Part shown: piece by piece, positions 17,119 through 28,029 of the stretch
How the letters are laid out: each line of letters opens with the position of its first letter
How positions within the stretch are numbered: the first letter of the stretch is position 1
NCBI GenBank assembly: GCA_902363375.1
Contig: CABIZX010000001.1
Location: 1,054,001 to 1,118,000, forward strand
Reading direction: 5' to 3'
Length of the DNA stretch: 64,000 nt
From: Clostridiaceae bacterium
Lineage (GTDB): Bacteria; Bacillota; Clostridia; Clostridiales; Clostridiaceae
Notes under the pieces: generated by a model
Database searches by the model: none
The model's input: only the letters and a program-made list of their open reading frames with translations
What the model was told of the DNA's origin: nothing
Translations under genes and position numbers: made by a program

Positions 17119-17147
17119 AAAGATGTTACATGTGTAGCATCTTTTTT
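17119..17147 (+). terminator. Terminator after the DUF1858 gene
   Basis: AAAGATG and CATCTTT flank an inner TACA/TGTA pairing, and a run of six T follows. Confidence 0.75.
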
Positions 17148-17279
17148 ATGTCTATTTTATAGGGTAGCTATAATATTTTAATAAGTGTTAGGGTCCTTAT
17201 GAGATTTATAATTTCATGCATAAAAATTGCTCTTTTAAAAGATACTATATTAGAAAACTAATAATTGGAGGGCAATAAA

Positions 17280-17483
17280 ATGAAATCAGTACATTATAAT
17301 GTCTCAGGCCTAGTGAATTCAGAAAGTAGAACTAAGTTAAATAACTCTTTAGATAAAATTGAAGGAGTACAACAAGTTTGTGTTGATATAGGAAGAGGAA
17401 CTGTTGAAGTAAATTATAATAGTCCAGCAACCCCAGAAGAAATTAAAAATTGTATCTGCCATACAGGATATACAATAAAGTAG
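17280..17483 (+). CDS. HMA-fold protein lacking the metal-binding CxxC
   Basis: A 67-aa protein with the beta-alpha-beta-beta-alpha-beta pattern of heavy-metal-associated domains: VHYNVSGLVNSESRTKLN, then LDKIEGVQQVCVDIGRGTVEVNY and EEIKNCICHTGY. Where copper chaperones have GMxCxxC, this has GLVNSES, so neither ligand Cys is present. Two Cys occur as CIC near the C-terminus instead. Canonical Cu(I) binding is therefore unlikely; it may be a structural or protein-protein module. ATG 17280 follows GGAGGG at 17267-17272. A short hairpin with a T-run comes directly after the stop. Confidence 0.75.
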   Translation: MKSVHYNVSGLVNSESRTKLNNSLDKIEGVQQVCVDIGRGTVEVNYNSPATPEEIKNCICHTGYTIK

Positions 17484-17494
17484 AGTATAATAGA

Positions 17495-17522
17495 AGAAAA
17501 AGATAATTTATCGTTTTTTTCT
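17495..17522 (+). terminator. Short terminator-like hairpin after the HMA gene
   Basis: GATA-ATT-TATC extended by AAAAA/TTTTT pairing, with seven T at 17514-17520. The stem is A/U-rich and weak. Confidence 0.5.
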
Positions 17523-17544
17523 ATGGTAGATGAGGAGTGTTAAA

Positions 17545-18411
17545 ATGGATTATAATTTTCCAATTGGCTTTAAGCCACAACATCAGGATGTACAGCCAGG
17601 TATTGAATGTGAGATGGAACCAAAACCTATCTATGAAATTGAAGATTATCATAAGACTTCAGATAGATTGAAAGGAAAAGTAGCTTTAATTACAGGGGGA
17701 GATAGTGGTATAGGCAGAGCTATTTCCTTACTGTATGCAAAAGAAGGAGCAAAGGTATGTATTATTTATTTAAATGAACATGAAGATGCCGAGGAAACTA
17801 AAAAACTTATTGAAAATAAAGGTGGAGAGTGCTTACTTATAGCAGGAGATATTGGTAATGAAACCTTTTGTAAAGAAGCTATAAAAAAGGTAGTAGAAAA
17901 GTATGGAATTATAAATATATTTGTATCAAACTCAGCAGAGCAGCATGAGTGTCAACAGATTAATGAAATAACTAGTGAACAATTACATAAAACCTTTAAT
18001 ACAAACTTTTTTGGAGCATTCTATTTAACAAAGGAAGTGCTTTATCATATGAAAAAAGGAGATTGTATCATATATACTACTTCAGTGACAGCCTATGAAG
18101 GAAATGAAACTTTAATAGATTATTCTTGTACAAAGGGAGCTCTAACAGCTTTAACTAGAAGCTTGGCAAAGTCATTAGCTACTAGAGGGATAAGAGTAAA
18201 TGCAGTGGCACCGGGTCCAGTGTGGACTCCTCTTATACCATCATCCTTTGATGCTAATAAGGTTTCAACCTTTGGTAGTAATACATTATTTAAAAGAGCT
18301 GGTCAGCCAGTTGAAATCGCAGAAAGTTATGTGTTCTTAGCTGGAGAAGGAGCTTCATTTATAACTGGAGAAACTATTCATATAAATGGTGGGCAATTCA
18401 TAACTAGCTAG
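17545..18411 (+). CDS. SDR family oxidoreductase (YghA / general stress type)
   Basis: A 288-aa SDR with the extended N-terminus typical of the YghA/YhdG/GsiB-linked subgroup: FPIGFKPQHQDVQPG before the Rossmann fold. Then come VALITGGDSGIGRAIS, VSNSAEQHE, a Ser in YTTSVTAYEGNETL, the catalytic YSCTK, and NAVAPGPVWTPL. The NAD(P) and catalytic residues are intact. Members reduce aldehydes or oxidise sugars and alcohols and often respond to stress. ATG 17545 follows GAGGAG at 17532-17537, so the upstream ATG at 17530 is not used. A terminator follows. Confidence 0.87.
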   Translation: MDYNFPIGFKPQHQDVQPGIECEMEPKPIYEIEDYHKTSDRLKGKVALITGGDSGIGRAISLLYAKEGAKVCIIYLNEHEDAEETKKLIENKGGECLLIAGDIGNETFCKEAIKKVVEKYGIINIFVSNSAEQHECQQINEITSEQLHKTFNTNFFGAFYLTKEVLYHMKKGDCIIYTTSVTAYEGNETLIDYSCTKGALTALTRSLAKSLATRGIRVNAVAPGPVWTPLIPSSFDANKVSTFGSNTLFKRAGQPVEIAESYVFLAGEGASFITGETIHINGGQFITS

Positions 18412-18443
18412 TAATGTAATAAGTTTATAAAAATAACTATAAG

Positions 18444-18480
18444 ATAAGTAGATGATAAAATTATTGTCTACTTATTTTTT
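18444..18480 (+). terminator. Terminator after the SDR gene
   Basis: ATAAGTAGA (18444-18452) pairs with TCTACTTAT (18467-18475), then a run of T. Confidence 0.78.
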
Positions 18481-18542
18481 ATTTAGAAGTTTTTATACTA
18501 ATCTTAAAATTTAAAAATAAATCCTAATTAATTTTACATATA

Positions 18543-18551
18543 TGGTATAAT
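18543..18551 (+). promoter_or_regulatory. Extended -10 promoter candidate for the amidohydrolase gene
   Basis: TGGTATAAT (18543-18551) matches the extended -10 consensus TGnTATAAT. No good -35 is visible at 17 bases, as is common for extended -10 promoters. Confidence 0.4.
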
Positions 18552-18641
18552 AATGATTTGAGGGAATCTATTGCTTTTTATATTATAATGATTTATTAGT
18601 AAGAGAGTAATAGGAATATGTAAGATTTAGGAGGGATAAGT

Positions 18642-19886
18642 ATGAAAAGAATAGCCTTTAAAGGTGGACTTTTAATAGATGGTACTGGAGGGAAAACTAT
18701 AGAGAACTCATTGGTACTTGTTGAAAATAAAATAATTACTTATGCTGGAGCTGTTCAAGATATAGGAGCAGACTATGAAATTATAGATATAACTGGGAAA
18801 ACTATTATGCCTGGTCTTATAGATTCACATCTACATTTCAGTGGTAATAGAACAGATAATGATACAGAATGGGTATTGGAGCCTGTGATACAAAAAACTA
18901 TAGTAGCTGTATCTCAAGCAAAAGAAGCACTAGAACATGGGTTGACATCAGTAGGCGAAATCTCTCGCTCTGGAATTCATCTTAGAAATATGATTGAAGA
19001 GGGAATAATAACGGGACCACGTATAGTTACCACAGGATTAGGATTCTGTAGAACTTCAGGTCATGGGGATTCTCATAACTTACCACTTGGATATAATGAG
19101 GACTCACATCCATGGGCAGAAAGAGTGGATGGACCATGGGATCTACGTAAAGCAATTAGAAGAAGAATTCGTGAAAATCCTGATGCCATAAAGATATGGT
19201 CTACTGGAGGTGGCATATGGAGACATGATGCTAAGGCAGCATCTCACTATTGCATGGAAGAGATACAAGCTGTAGTAGATGAATGTAATATGGTAGGATT
19301 ACCAGTATGGTCTCATGCAGAAGGTTATGAAGGGGCATTAAATTCATGTAAAGCAGGAGTTTCTGCAATAATCCATGGTCAAGAATTAAATGAAGAATGT
19401 CTAGAAATTATGAAGGAAAAGGATATAAGTTTTTGTCCAACACTACAATTTTTCTATGAATGGTTTACTGTGTATGAACCTCCGTATAGAAAAATCCTTG
19501 ATAAATATGAAGGAAATACAGTGGCTGAAAAGGAATTAAATCGTATTATAAGCAACTTAAAAAATGCCAATGCTAAAGGGATAAGAATAACTGTAGGTTC
19601 AGATTCTTTCTGCAGTAGTCTTACACCTTATGGAGAATATGCAATTACAGAAATGTATACCCTTTGTAAAGCTGGACTTACAAATATGGAGGTAATTCTA
19701 GCAGCCACTAAAAATGGTGCAGAAATGCTTAAAATTGATAATATTACAGGCACCTTAGAAGCTGGTAAATTTGCTGATATTATTGTTCTAAATGGTAATC
19801 CATTAAAGGATATTCATGATATAAGCAGTAATAAAATGGATGTAATAATGAAGGAAGGTACCTTTATAAAAAATAATATAAATTAA
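18642..19886 (+). CDS. Metal-dependent amidohydrolase (imidazolonepropionase / Xaa-Pro dipeptidase-like)
   Basis: A 414-aa amidohydrolase-superfamily enzyme. The beta-barrel metal motifs are visible: MPGLIDSHLHFSG (H-x-H), the carbamylated-Lys candidate in DAIKIWSTGG, WSHAEG, IIHGQE and VGSDSF for the final Asp. The N- and C-terminal beta-sandwich parts (LIDGTGGKTIENS; GTLEAGKFADIIVLNGNPL) are typical. Relatives cleave small peptides or cyclic amides; the exact substrate is not readable. It lies about 300 bases upstream of a peptide transporter operon on the same strand but is separated by a hairpin. Dipeptide or modified-peptide hydrolysis is an inference from context. Confidence 0.82.
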   Translation: MKRIAFKGGLLIDGTGGKTIENSLVLVENKIITYAGAVQDIGADYEIIDITGKTIMPGLIDSHLHFSGNRTDNDTEWVLEPVIQKTIVAVSQAKEALEHGLTSVGEISRSGIHLRNMIEEGIITGPRIVTTGLGFCRTSGHGDSHNLPLGYNEDSHPWAERVDGPWDLRKAIRRRIRENPDAIKIWSTGGGIWRHDAKAASHYCMEEIQAVVDECNMVGLPVWSHAEGYEGALNSCKAGVSAIIHGQELNEECLEIMKEKDISFCPTLQFFYEWFTVYEPPYRKILDKYEGNTVAEKELNRIISNLKNANAKGIRITVGSDSFCSSLTPYGEYAITEMYTLCKAGLTNMEVILAATKNGAEMLKIDNITGTLEAGKFADIIVLNGNPLKDIHDISSNKMDVIMKEGTFIKNNIN

Positions 19887-19922
19887 TATTTGAAAGAGTT
19901 ATTTTGAAGTGACTTAATAATG

Positions 19923-19971
19923 ATTAATATATAAGTAATGTTAGATGATTAATTTTTACTTATATATTAAT
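19923..19971 (+). terminator. Terminator after the amidohydrolase gene
   Basis: ATTAATATATAAGTAA (19923-19938) is exactly repeated in inverse at 19956-19971, with a T-rich tail. The rest of the gap to oppB holds only the opp promoter. Confidence 0.65.
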
Positions 19972-20087
19972 TTTAAATTATAAGTTGTTTTAAGATAACT
20001 CTTTATTTTTATATAAATATTAAGGAAAATTTGAATAATACACTTAGAATTTTACCTAAATGAAAAAGAAATTAATATATATGAAAC

Positions 20088-20116
20088 TTGTGATTAATTT
20101 ATCATTCAAATATAAT
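20088..20116 (+). promoter_or_regulatory. Promoter of the opp operon
   Basis: TTGTGA (20088-20093), a 17-base spacer and TATAAT (20111-20116) give a strong sigma-A type promoter about 78 bases before oppB. Confidence 0.65.
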
Positions 20117-20193
20117 ATGTTAAATAAAAACTGATGGAATATTAAGAGAATATTTCAATATATATATATCATATAAAAAATGGGGGTGAGAAT

Positions 20194-21123
20194 TTGATTA
20201 AGTACATTCTAAAAAGACTAGGTATAAGTGTAGTAACTATATTTATAGTTATTACTGCCACATTCTTCTTGATGAGATTAATGCCTGGAGGACCTTTTGA
20301 TGGTGAAAAACCATTGCCACCAGAAATAAAGGCTAGTTTAGAAGCAAAATATGGATTAGATAAATCTTTAGGTGAACAATATTCTATGTATTTAAAAGAT
20401 TTACTTAAAGGAGATCTAGGACCAAGCATGAAATACAAAGGAAGAGAAGTACAGGAAATAATAGGTTATTCTTTCCCAGCATCAGCAAAATTAGGTGGAG
20501 TGGCCATAGTAATTTCATTAATATTCGGAATACTCCTAGGCATAGTTGCAGCTCTAAAATATAATAAATGGCCAGATACCATATGTATGGTATTAGCTAC
20601 TTTAGGGGTTACACTGCCAAGTTTTGTTATAGCTACATTGTTGATGTATGTGTGTGGAGTTAAACTTAACTTGGTTCCGATAACAGGCTTAGATAGTTGG
20701 AAGAGCTATATTTTGCCATCCATAGCTTTGGCAGGATATTCAATAGCATTTATATCTAGACTTGCAAGATCGAAGCTTTTAGAAGTTTTGAAATCAGACT
20801 ATATTAGAACAGCTAAAGCTAAGGGAGTTAATGGTAGAAGAATTATGTTTAAGCATGCCCTTAGAAATACGTTAATTCCGATAGTAACCTATGTAGGTCC
20901 ATTAATTGCAGGTATATTAACTGGTAGTTTTGTAGTAGAAAAAATATTTGCTATACCAGGTCTGGGAAGAGAGTTTGTAACTACAATAACAAATAGAGAC
21001 TATACAACAATACTTGGAGTAACTATATTCTATAGTACACTTCTTATACTATGTAACTTAATTGTGGATATCATGTATGTAATTATAGATCCAAGAATAA
21101 AATTAGAAAATGTTGAAGCATAG
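20194..21123 (+). CDS. oppB: Oligopeptide ABC transporter permease OppB
   Basis: A 309-aa inner-membrane permease with about six hydrophobic segments. The N-terminus YILKRLGISVVTIFIVITATFFLMRLMPGG is characteristic of OppB/DppB, and the cytoplasmic EAA loop appears near YIRTAKAKGVNGRRIMFKHALRN. It forms the membrane channel with OppC. The start is TTG 20194, supported by GGGGGTG at the right distance. It is the first gene of an operon oppB-C-D-F-A with gaps of only 11 bases or overlaps among the first four genes. Confidence 0.92.
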   Translation: MIKYILKRLGISVVTIFIVITATFFLMRLMPGGPFDGEKPLPPEIKASLEAKYGLDKSLGEQYSMYLKDLLKGDLGPSMKYKGREVQEIIGYSFPASAKLGGVAIVISLIFGILLGIVAALKYNKWPDTICMVLATLGVTLPSFVIATLLMYVCGVKLNLVPITGLDSWKSYILPSIALAGYSIAFISRLARSKLLEVLKSDYIRTAKAKGVNGRRIMFKHALRNTLIPIVTYVGPLIAGILTGSFVVEKIFAIPGLGREFVTTITNRDYTTILGVTIFYSTLLILCNLIVDIMYVIIDPRIKLENVEA

Positions 21124-21134
21124 GAGGTGAGGTT

Positions 21135-22073
21135 ATGGAGTTTAATGAAGAAATCAATAAAATTTTAGATGAAGATTTTGTATTTGTCGATGAAGCTGAT
21201 AAGAAAAAAGATACTATAAATAGACCAAGTATATCCTATTGGAAGGATTCATGGAGAAAACTTAAAAAAAATAAATTGGCGATAGTAGGGCTAATTTTTG
21301 TAATTCTTATAACTCTAGGAGCTATATTTATACCATGGTTCTCTAAGCATGACTATACCACCAATAATCTAATGTTAACTAACCAAGGACCGTCAGCAGA
21401 GCATTGGTTTGGAACTGATTCTTTAGGAAGAGACTTGTTTGTAAGAGTTATGTATGGAGCTAGATATTCTTTAATAATTGGCTTTGTAGCATCAATATTA
21501 AATTTATTCATAGGAATAATATATGGTGGAATTGCTGGACTATTAGGTGGATGGGTAGATAATATTATGATGAGAATTGTAGATATAATATCATCTATAC
21601 CTATGACTATATATGTAATATTATTAATGGTTATTTTAGAAAAAGGCGGATTGTTTAATATTATCATGGCCTTAGCTATTTCATATTGGATAGGAATGGC
21701 TAGAATAGTTAGAGCAGAAATACTACAACTTAAACAACAAGAGTTTATTTTAGCAGCTAAAACCTTAGGGGCTCAGGGAAAGAGAATACTATTTAAACAT
21801 CTAATTCCAAATTGTTTAGGTCCGATTATAGTAACTCTTACTCTTCAAATTCCAACAGCAATATTTTCTGAGGCATTCTTAAGCTTTATAGGATTGGGAT
21901 TAGTACCTCCTCTTGCTTCATGGGGAACTTTAGCTAATGATGCACTATCTACTTTAAGATTATATCCATATCAACTTTTATTCCCAACTTTAGCAATTTG
22001 TATAACAATTTTTTCATTTAATATGCTTGGTGATGGGCTGAGAGATGCTCTAGATCCAAAGGTTAAAAAGTAG
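21135..22073 (+). CDS. oppC: Oligopeptide ABC transporter permease OppC
   Basis: A 312-aa permease with a polar N-terminal tail of about 45 residues (SYWKDSWRKLKKNKLA) before the first membrane helix, as is normal for OppC/DppC. HWFGTDSLGRDLFVRVMYGARYSL and the EAA-loop region AKTLGAQGKRILFKHLIPN are family signatures. It pairs with OppB. A good AGGAGGTGAGG precedes the ATG 11 bases after the oppB stop, so the genes are co-translated from one message. Confidence 0.92.
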   Translation: MEFNEEINKILDEDFVFVDEADKKKDTINRPSISYWKDSWRKLKKNKLAIVGLIFVILITLGAIFIPWFSKHDYTTNNLMLTNQGPSAEHWFGTDSLGRDLFVRVMYGARYSLIIGFVASILNLFIGIIYGGIAGLLGGWVDNIMMRIVDIISSIPMTIYVILLMVILEKGGLFNIIMALAISYWIGMARIVRAEILQLKQQEFILAAKTLGAQGKRILFKHLIPNCLGPIIVTLTLQIPTAIFSEAFLSFIGLGLVPPLASWGTLANDALSTLRLYPYQLLFPTLAICITIFSFNMLGDGLRDALDPKVKK

Positions 22074-22084
22074 GAGGTGGAAGG

Positions 22085-23101
22085 ATGAATAATTTGTTAG
22101 AAGTAAATAATTTGAAAACATCTTTCTATACCCAATTTGGAGAAGTTCAGGCTGTTGGAGGAGTTTCTTTTAATCTAGAATATGGAGAGGTAATGGGAAT
22201 TGTTGGAGAGTCAGGTAGTGGTAAAAGTGTTACTATGATGTCCATTATGAGACTTTTGGATGAAAATGGAAAGGTGAAAGATGGAACAGTAAAGTTTGAA
22301 GAAAGTGACTTAGTAGCTTTAGGTGAAGACGCCATGTCTAAAATAAGAGGAAATGAAATATCTATGATTTTCCAAGATCCTATGACATCTTTAAATCCCC
22401 TTATGACTATAGGAAATCAAATTATGGAGCCTCTTAGAATTCATAAGAAGATGACAAAGGAAGAGGCACATAAAAAAGCAGTAGAATTATTGCATTTAGT
22501 TGGAATACCAAGTCCTGAAAGTCGAATGAAGCAATATCCACATGAATTTTCAGGAGGAATGAGGCAAAGGGTTATGATAGCTATGGCGCTAACTTGTAAT
22601 CCAAAACTTCTAATAGCTGATGAACCAACTACTGCATTAGATGTTACAATACAAGCTCAGATTTTAGAGATAATGAAAGATATAAAACAAAAATTAAATA
22701 CATCCATAATACTAATTACTCACGATTTAGGTGTAGTTGCAGATATCTGTGATAGGGTAAATGTAATGTATGGAGGTCTAATTATAGAACAAGGAACTGT
22801 GCAGGATATATTTTATAATTCAAGGCATCCATATACTTGGGGACTTATGGAAAGTGTTCCTAATCCTAATACTTTGGTAAGAGAAAGATTAAGACCTATA
22901 GATGGCCAGCCACCAGATTTATTCAAACCACCAAAGGGATGTCCATTTTATGCTCGTTGTAAATATTCTATGGAAGTTTGTAGGGAACATAGACCAGGAT
23001 ATTATGAAATATCTCAGGGACATAAATCTGCTTGTTGGTTAAATGACAAGAGGTCACCAAAGGTTGAAACTCCAATAAAGAGGAGGAAGGAAGATGAGTA
23101 A
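22085..23101 (+). CDS. oppD: Oligopeptide ABC transporter ATPase OppD
   Basis: This 338-aa ABC ATPase has Walker A GESGSGKS, Q-loop MIFQDPMTSLNP, signature FSGGMRQRVMIAMAL, Walker B LLIADEPTTALDV and the switch His in ITHDLG. The C-terminal oligopeptide-specific extension contains a Cys cluster (PPKGCPFYARCKYSMEVC) that in this family can hold an iron-sulfur cluster. OppD and OppF form the ATPase pair. The ATG follows AGGAGGTGG. The last codons overlap oppF by eight bases, which indicates coupled translation. Confidence 0.93.
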   Translation: MNNLLEVNNLKTSFYTQFGEVQAVGGVSFNLEYGEVMGIVGESGSGKSVTMMSIMRLLDENGKVKDGTVKFEESDLVALGEDAMSKIRGNEISMIFQDPMTSLNPLMTIGNQIMEPLRIHKKMTKEEAHKKAVELLHLVGIPSPESRMKQYPHEFSGGMRQRVMIAMALTCNPKLLIADEPTTALDVTIQAQILEIMKDIKQKLNTSIILITHDLGVVADICDRVNVMYGGLIIEQGTVQDIFYNSRHPYTWGLMESVPNPNTLVRERLRPIDGQPPDLFKPPKGCPFYARCKYSMEVCREHRPGYYEISQGHKSACWLNDKRSPKVETPIKRRKEDE

Positions 23102-24071
23102 TACAGAAAAATTAATAGAAGTAAAAAATTTATGTAAATATTTTAATACTAAAAAATCAATTTTTAAAAAAGATAAAGGAGTATTAAAGGCTGTTGATGG
23201 TGTATCTCTTCATATAAGAAAAGGTGAAACCTTAGGTTTGGTAGGAGAATCTGGATGTGGAAAGACAACTTTAGGAAGAACATTATTAAAATTGTATAGT
23301 CCTACAGCAGGAGAGATATTTTATGACAGCAAAGAAATTGGAAAATTAAATACTAAACAGATGTTGCCTTATAGAAAACAGATGCAAATGATATTTCAAG
23401 ATCCATATGCATCGCTCAACCCAAGGCTAACTGTTGGAGATATTATTGGTGAGCCTTTAGATATTTACAAGATATGTAAGGGTAAGGAAAGGGAAGATAA
23501 AGTAAAATATTTTTTAGATAAAGTAGGGCTTGATCAGAATCACATGAATCGTTATCCACATGAATTTTCTGGAGGACAAAGGCAGAGAATTGGGATAGCA
23601 AGAGCTCTTGCTGTTAATCCAGAATTTATTGTTTGTGATGAGCCTATTTCTGCACTAGATGTATCTATACAAGCCCAGATAATTAATATGATTGAGGATC
23701 TTCAAAATGATTTTGGTCTAACTTATCTATTTATAGCCCATGATTTATCAATGGTTAAGCACATATCCAATAGAGTTGGAATAATGTACTTAGGAAAATT
23801 AGTTGAAATAGCAGAGAGTAATGAAGTATATAGTAATCCAATTCATCCATATACTAACGCATTACTATCTGCAATTCCAATTCCTGATCCAGATGAAGCT
23901 AAAAAAAGACAAAGAATAATTTTAGAAGGAGATATTCCGTCTCCAATTGATCCTCCACCAGGATGTAGATTTAAATCTAGATGTAGGCACGCAAAAGCTA
24001 TTTGTGGTGAAGAGGAACCAGTTCTAAAGGAAGTATCACCTGGCCATTCTGTAGCTTGTCATTTATTTTAA
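23094..24071 (+). CDS. oppF: Oligopeptide ABC transporter ATPase OppF
   Basis: This 325-aa ABC ATPase has Walker A GESGCGKTT, MIFQDPYASLNPRLTV, signature FSGGQRQRIGIARAL, Walker B FIVCDEPISALDV and switch His in IAHDLS. As in OppD, a C-terminal cysteine-rich patch (PPPGCRFKSRCRHAKAIC) is present. The N-terminal insertion FKKDKGVLKAVDGVSLHI is typical for OppF. It is the fourth gene of the operon; the ATG lies inside the end of oppD behind AGGAGGAAGG. Confidence 0.93.
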   Translation: MSNTEKLIEVKNLCKYFNTKKSIFKKDKGVLKAVDGVSLHIRKGETLGLVGESGCGKTTLGRTLLKLYSPTAGEIFYDSKEIGKLNTKQMLPYRKQMQMIFQDPYASLNPRLTVGDIIGEPLDIYKICKGKEREDKVKYFLDKVGLDQNHMNRYPHEFSGGQRQRIGIARALAVNPEFIVCDEPISALDVSIQAQIINMIEDLQNDFGLTYLFIAHDLSMVKHISNRVGIMYLGKLVEIAESNEVYSNPIHPYTNALLSAIPIPDPDEAKKRQRIILEGDIPSPIDPPPGCRFKSRCRHAKAICGEEEPVLKEVSPGHSVACHLF

Positions 24072-24113
24072 TAAAATAAATAGATTAAATTAATTTAATA
24101 AGGGGGTTAATTA

Positions 24114-25787
24114 ATGAAGAAAACTAGAATAATGGCACTAATAATGACGGCAATAATGACTGGTACATTACTTTTAGGATGTGCGAAGAATAATGGAAAT
24201 GAAGGAAAAAAACCAGATGATGGTAAAAAACCAGTAGTAGAAGAAACAGTAGATCAAAAAATCGTATACAACCTAGGTGCAGACCCTAAAACTATTGATC
24301 CACAGCTTAACTCAGCAGTAGATGGTTCAACAATAATTCACAATGCCTTTGAAGGATTAATGAGAGAGGATGAAAGTTCTAAGATAGTGCCTGGTACAGC
24401 CGAAAGCTATGAAGTATCTGATGACGGAACTGTATATACATTCCATTTAAGAGAAAATGCTAAATGGTCAGATGGAAAGCCTGTAGTAGCAGGAGATTTC
24501 GTATATGCATGGAAAAGGGCACTAAACCCTAAAGTAGCAGCAGAATATGCATATCAACTTTTCTATATAAAAAATGGAGAAGCTTACTATAATGGAGAAG
24601 GAAAGGCTGAGGAGGTAGGAGTAAAAGCTATAGATGATAAAACTTTAGAGGTAACTCTTGAAGCTCCAGTACCATATTTCTTATCTTTGGCGGCTTTCCC
24701 AACTTATTTCCCAGTTAGACAGGATGTAATAGAAGGAAATGAAGAGAAGTGGGCATTAAAGCCAGACACATATATATCTAATGGACCATTTAAAATGTCT
24801 GACTGGAAAGAAAAAGAAAGCATTACCTTTGTAAAAAATGAAAATTATTGGGATGCTGAAAATGTAAAACTTGAGACATTAGAAGTAAGATTAATAGACG
24901 ATCAAATAACTTACCTAAATGCCTTTAAGAGTGGAGAAATAGATATAATCGAATCACCACCTCAAGCTGAAATTCCTACGTTATTAGCTGAAGGAACAGC
25001 TAAGATATATCCTTATTTAGGAACTTACTTCTATGTAATAAATGTATCAGATAAAGCTAAGGATGTAGATCCTAAAGCTGCTGAAGTATTAAGTAACCCT
25101 AAATTTAGAAAAGCTTTATCATTAGCTATAGATAAGCAACTAATTGTTGATAAAGTAGCTCAAGGTGGTCAAACTCCAGCAACTAGTTATGTGCCAGCAG
25201 GTATTATTGATTCAGCAGGAAAAGAGTTCCAAAAAGATTATTCACCAAAGGGTGCAAATATTGAAGAGGCTAAGAAATTATTGGCTGAAGCTGGATATCC
25301 AAATGGAGAAGGAGCACCAACAATAACATTTACTTTTAATACAGACCAGGGTCATCAAAATATAGCTCAAGCTATACAAGATATGTGGAAAACAAATCTT
25401 GGAATAAATGTGGAACTAAAAAATGAAGAATGGGCAGTATTCCAAGATACAAGAAATAACTTCCAATATTCTATAGCTAGACATGGATGGATAGCAGATT
25501 ATAATGATCCTATGACATTCCTAGATATGTGGACAACAGGTAATGGACAAAATAACTCAGGATATTCAAATAAAGAATATGATAAGTTAATATCTGCTGC
25601 TAAAGTAGAATTAGATGACGCTAAGAGAACAGAATTACTACACAAAGCAGAAGATATATTAATGGATGAATCACCAATTATACCAATATACTATTATACA
25701 AATGTATTATGTATAGACCAAAATGTTAAAGGAACTTATAAATCTCCATTAGGACAAATGGAGTTTAGAGACGCATATGTAGAGTAA
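24114..25787 (+). CDS. oppA: Oligopeptide-binding lipoprotein OppA
   Basis: A 557-aa cluster C solute-binding protein. The signal peptide ends in LLLGCAKN, with the lipidated Cys at residue 23. The mature part begins with a charged Gly/Lys/Asp spacer and then the SBP_bac_5 fold: NLGADPKTIDPQLNSAVDG, GTAESYEVSDDGTVYTFHLR and AKWSDGKPVVAGDFVYAWKR. It would capture peptides outside the membrane and deliver them to OppBC. It is the last gene of the operon, 42 bases after oppF with its own GGGGG ribosome-binding site; two hairpins follow. Confidence 0.93.
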   Translation: MKKTRIMALIMTAIMTGTLLLGCAKNNGNEGKKPDDGKKPVVEETVDQKIVYNLGADPKTIDPQLNSAVDGSTIIHNAFEGLMREDESSKIVPGTAESYEVSDDGTVYTFHLRENAKWSDGKPVVAGDFVYAWKRALNPKVAAEYAYQLFYIKNGEAYYNGEGKAEEVGVKAIDDKTLEVTLEAPVPYFLSLAAFPTYFPVRQDVIEGNEEKWALKPDTYISNGPFKMSDWKEKESITFVKNENYWDAENVKLETLEVRLIDDQITYLNAFKSGEIDIIESPPQAEIPTLLAEGTAKIYPYLGTYFYVINVSDKAKDVDPKAAEVLSNPKFRKALSLAIDKQLIVDKVAQGGQTPATSYVPAGIIDSAGKEFQKDYSPKGANIEEAKKLLAEAGYPNGEGAPTITFTFNTDQGHQNIAQAIQDMWKTNLGINVELKNEEWAVFQDTRNNFQYSIARHGWIADYNDPMTFLDMWTTGNGQNNSGYSNKEYDKLISAAKVELDDAKRTELLHKAEDILMDESPIIPIYYYTNVLCIDQNVKGTYKSPLGQMEFRDAYVE

Positions 25788-25831
25788 TTAAATTAAACAA
25801 TTATTTTATTATACAATCTAATTAATAAAAA

Positions 25832-25875
25832 CAAAGGAGTTACCTTCAAGATTTATTTGAAGGTGACTTCTTTTG
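25832..25875 (+). terminator. Terminator after oppA
   Basis: CAAAGGAGTTACCTTCAA (25832-25849) pairs with TTGAAGGTGACTTCTTTTG (25857-25875) with one bulge, and T residues are present in the 3' arm. Confidence 0.75.
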
Positions 25876-25916
25876 TGGTTAATTAAGATAACAGAAGTTT
25901 TCAGATTAAACTAAAA

Positions 25917-25966
25917 AATGAGACTATCCTAAAATAATTTTAAACTTATTCTAGGGTAGCCTCATT
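25917..25966 (+). terminator. Second hairpin after oppA
   Basis: AATGAG-A-CTATCCTA (25917-25931) pairs with TAGGGTAG-C-CTCATT (25952-25966), with G-U pairs and one internal mismatch. It may be a second, back-up terminator. Confidence 0.5.
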
Positions 25967-27810
<1,844 letters not shown>

Positions 27811-27814
27811 CGTG

Positions 27815-27860
27815 AAAAAGGATATATCAGAAGAAAGTTTTCTTTTGATACATCCTTTTT
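27815..27860 (+). terminator. Terminator after pyrG
   Basis: AAAAAGGAT (27815-27823) pairs with ATCCTTTTT (27852-27860), with an inner TATCAGAAGA/TCTTTTGATA pairing, and ends in a T-run. Confidence 0.8.
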
Positions 27861-27941
27861 ATTCATAAAGTATGTTCAATGGGTATAGGATCATATATAA
27901 ACAAGCATAATAGATATAATACGTACTTAACTAAAAGTAAT

Positions 27942-28012
27942 TGAGAATAATTATCAAAAACTATTGACAATATGGCAAAAACCTCTTAATATTTAATTGA
28001 GAATAATTTTCA
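27942..28012 (+). promoter_or_regulatory. Flavodoxin promoter flanked by two Fur boxes
   Basis: TTGACA (27964-27969), 17 bases and TAATAT (27987-27992) form a strong promoter. TGAGAATAATTATCA (27942-27956) upstream and TGAGAATAATTTTCA (27998-28012) downstream both fit the 7-1-7 Fur consensus TGATAATnATTATCA with one and two mismatches. The second box covers the transcription start, so iron-bound Fur should block the promoter and iron limitation should open it. Confidence 0.8.
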
Positions 28013-28029
28013 ATTAAGGAGGATATGTT

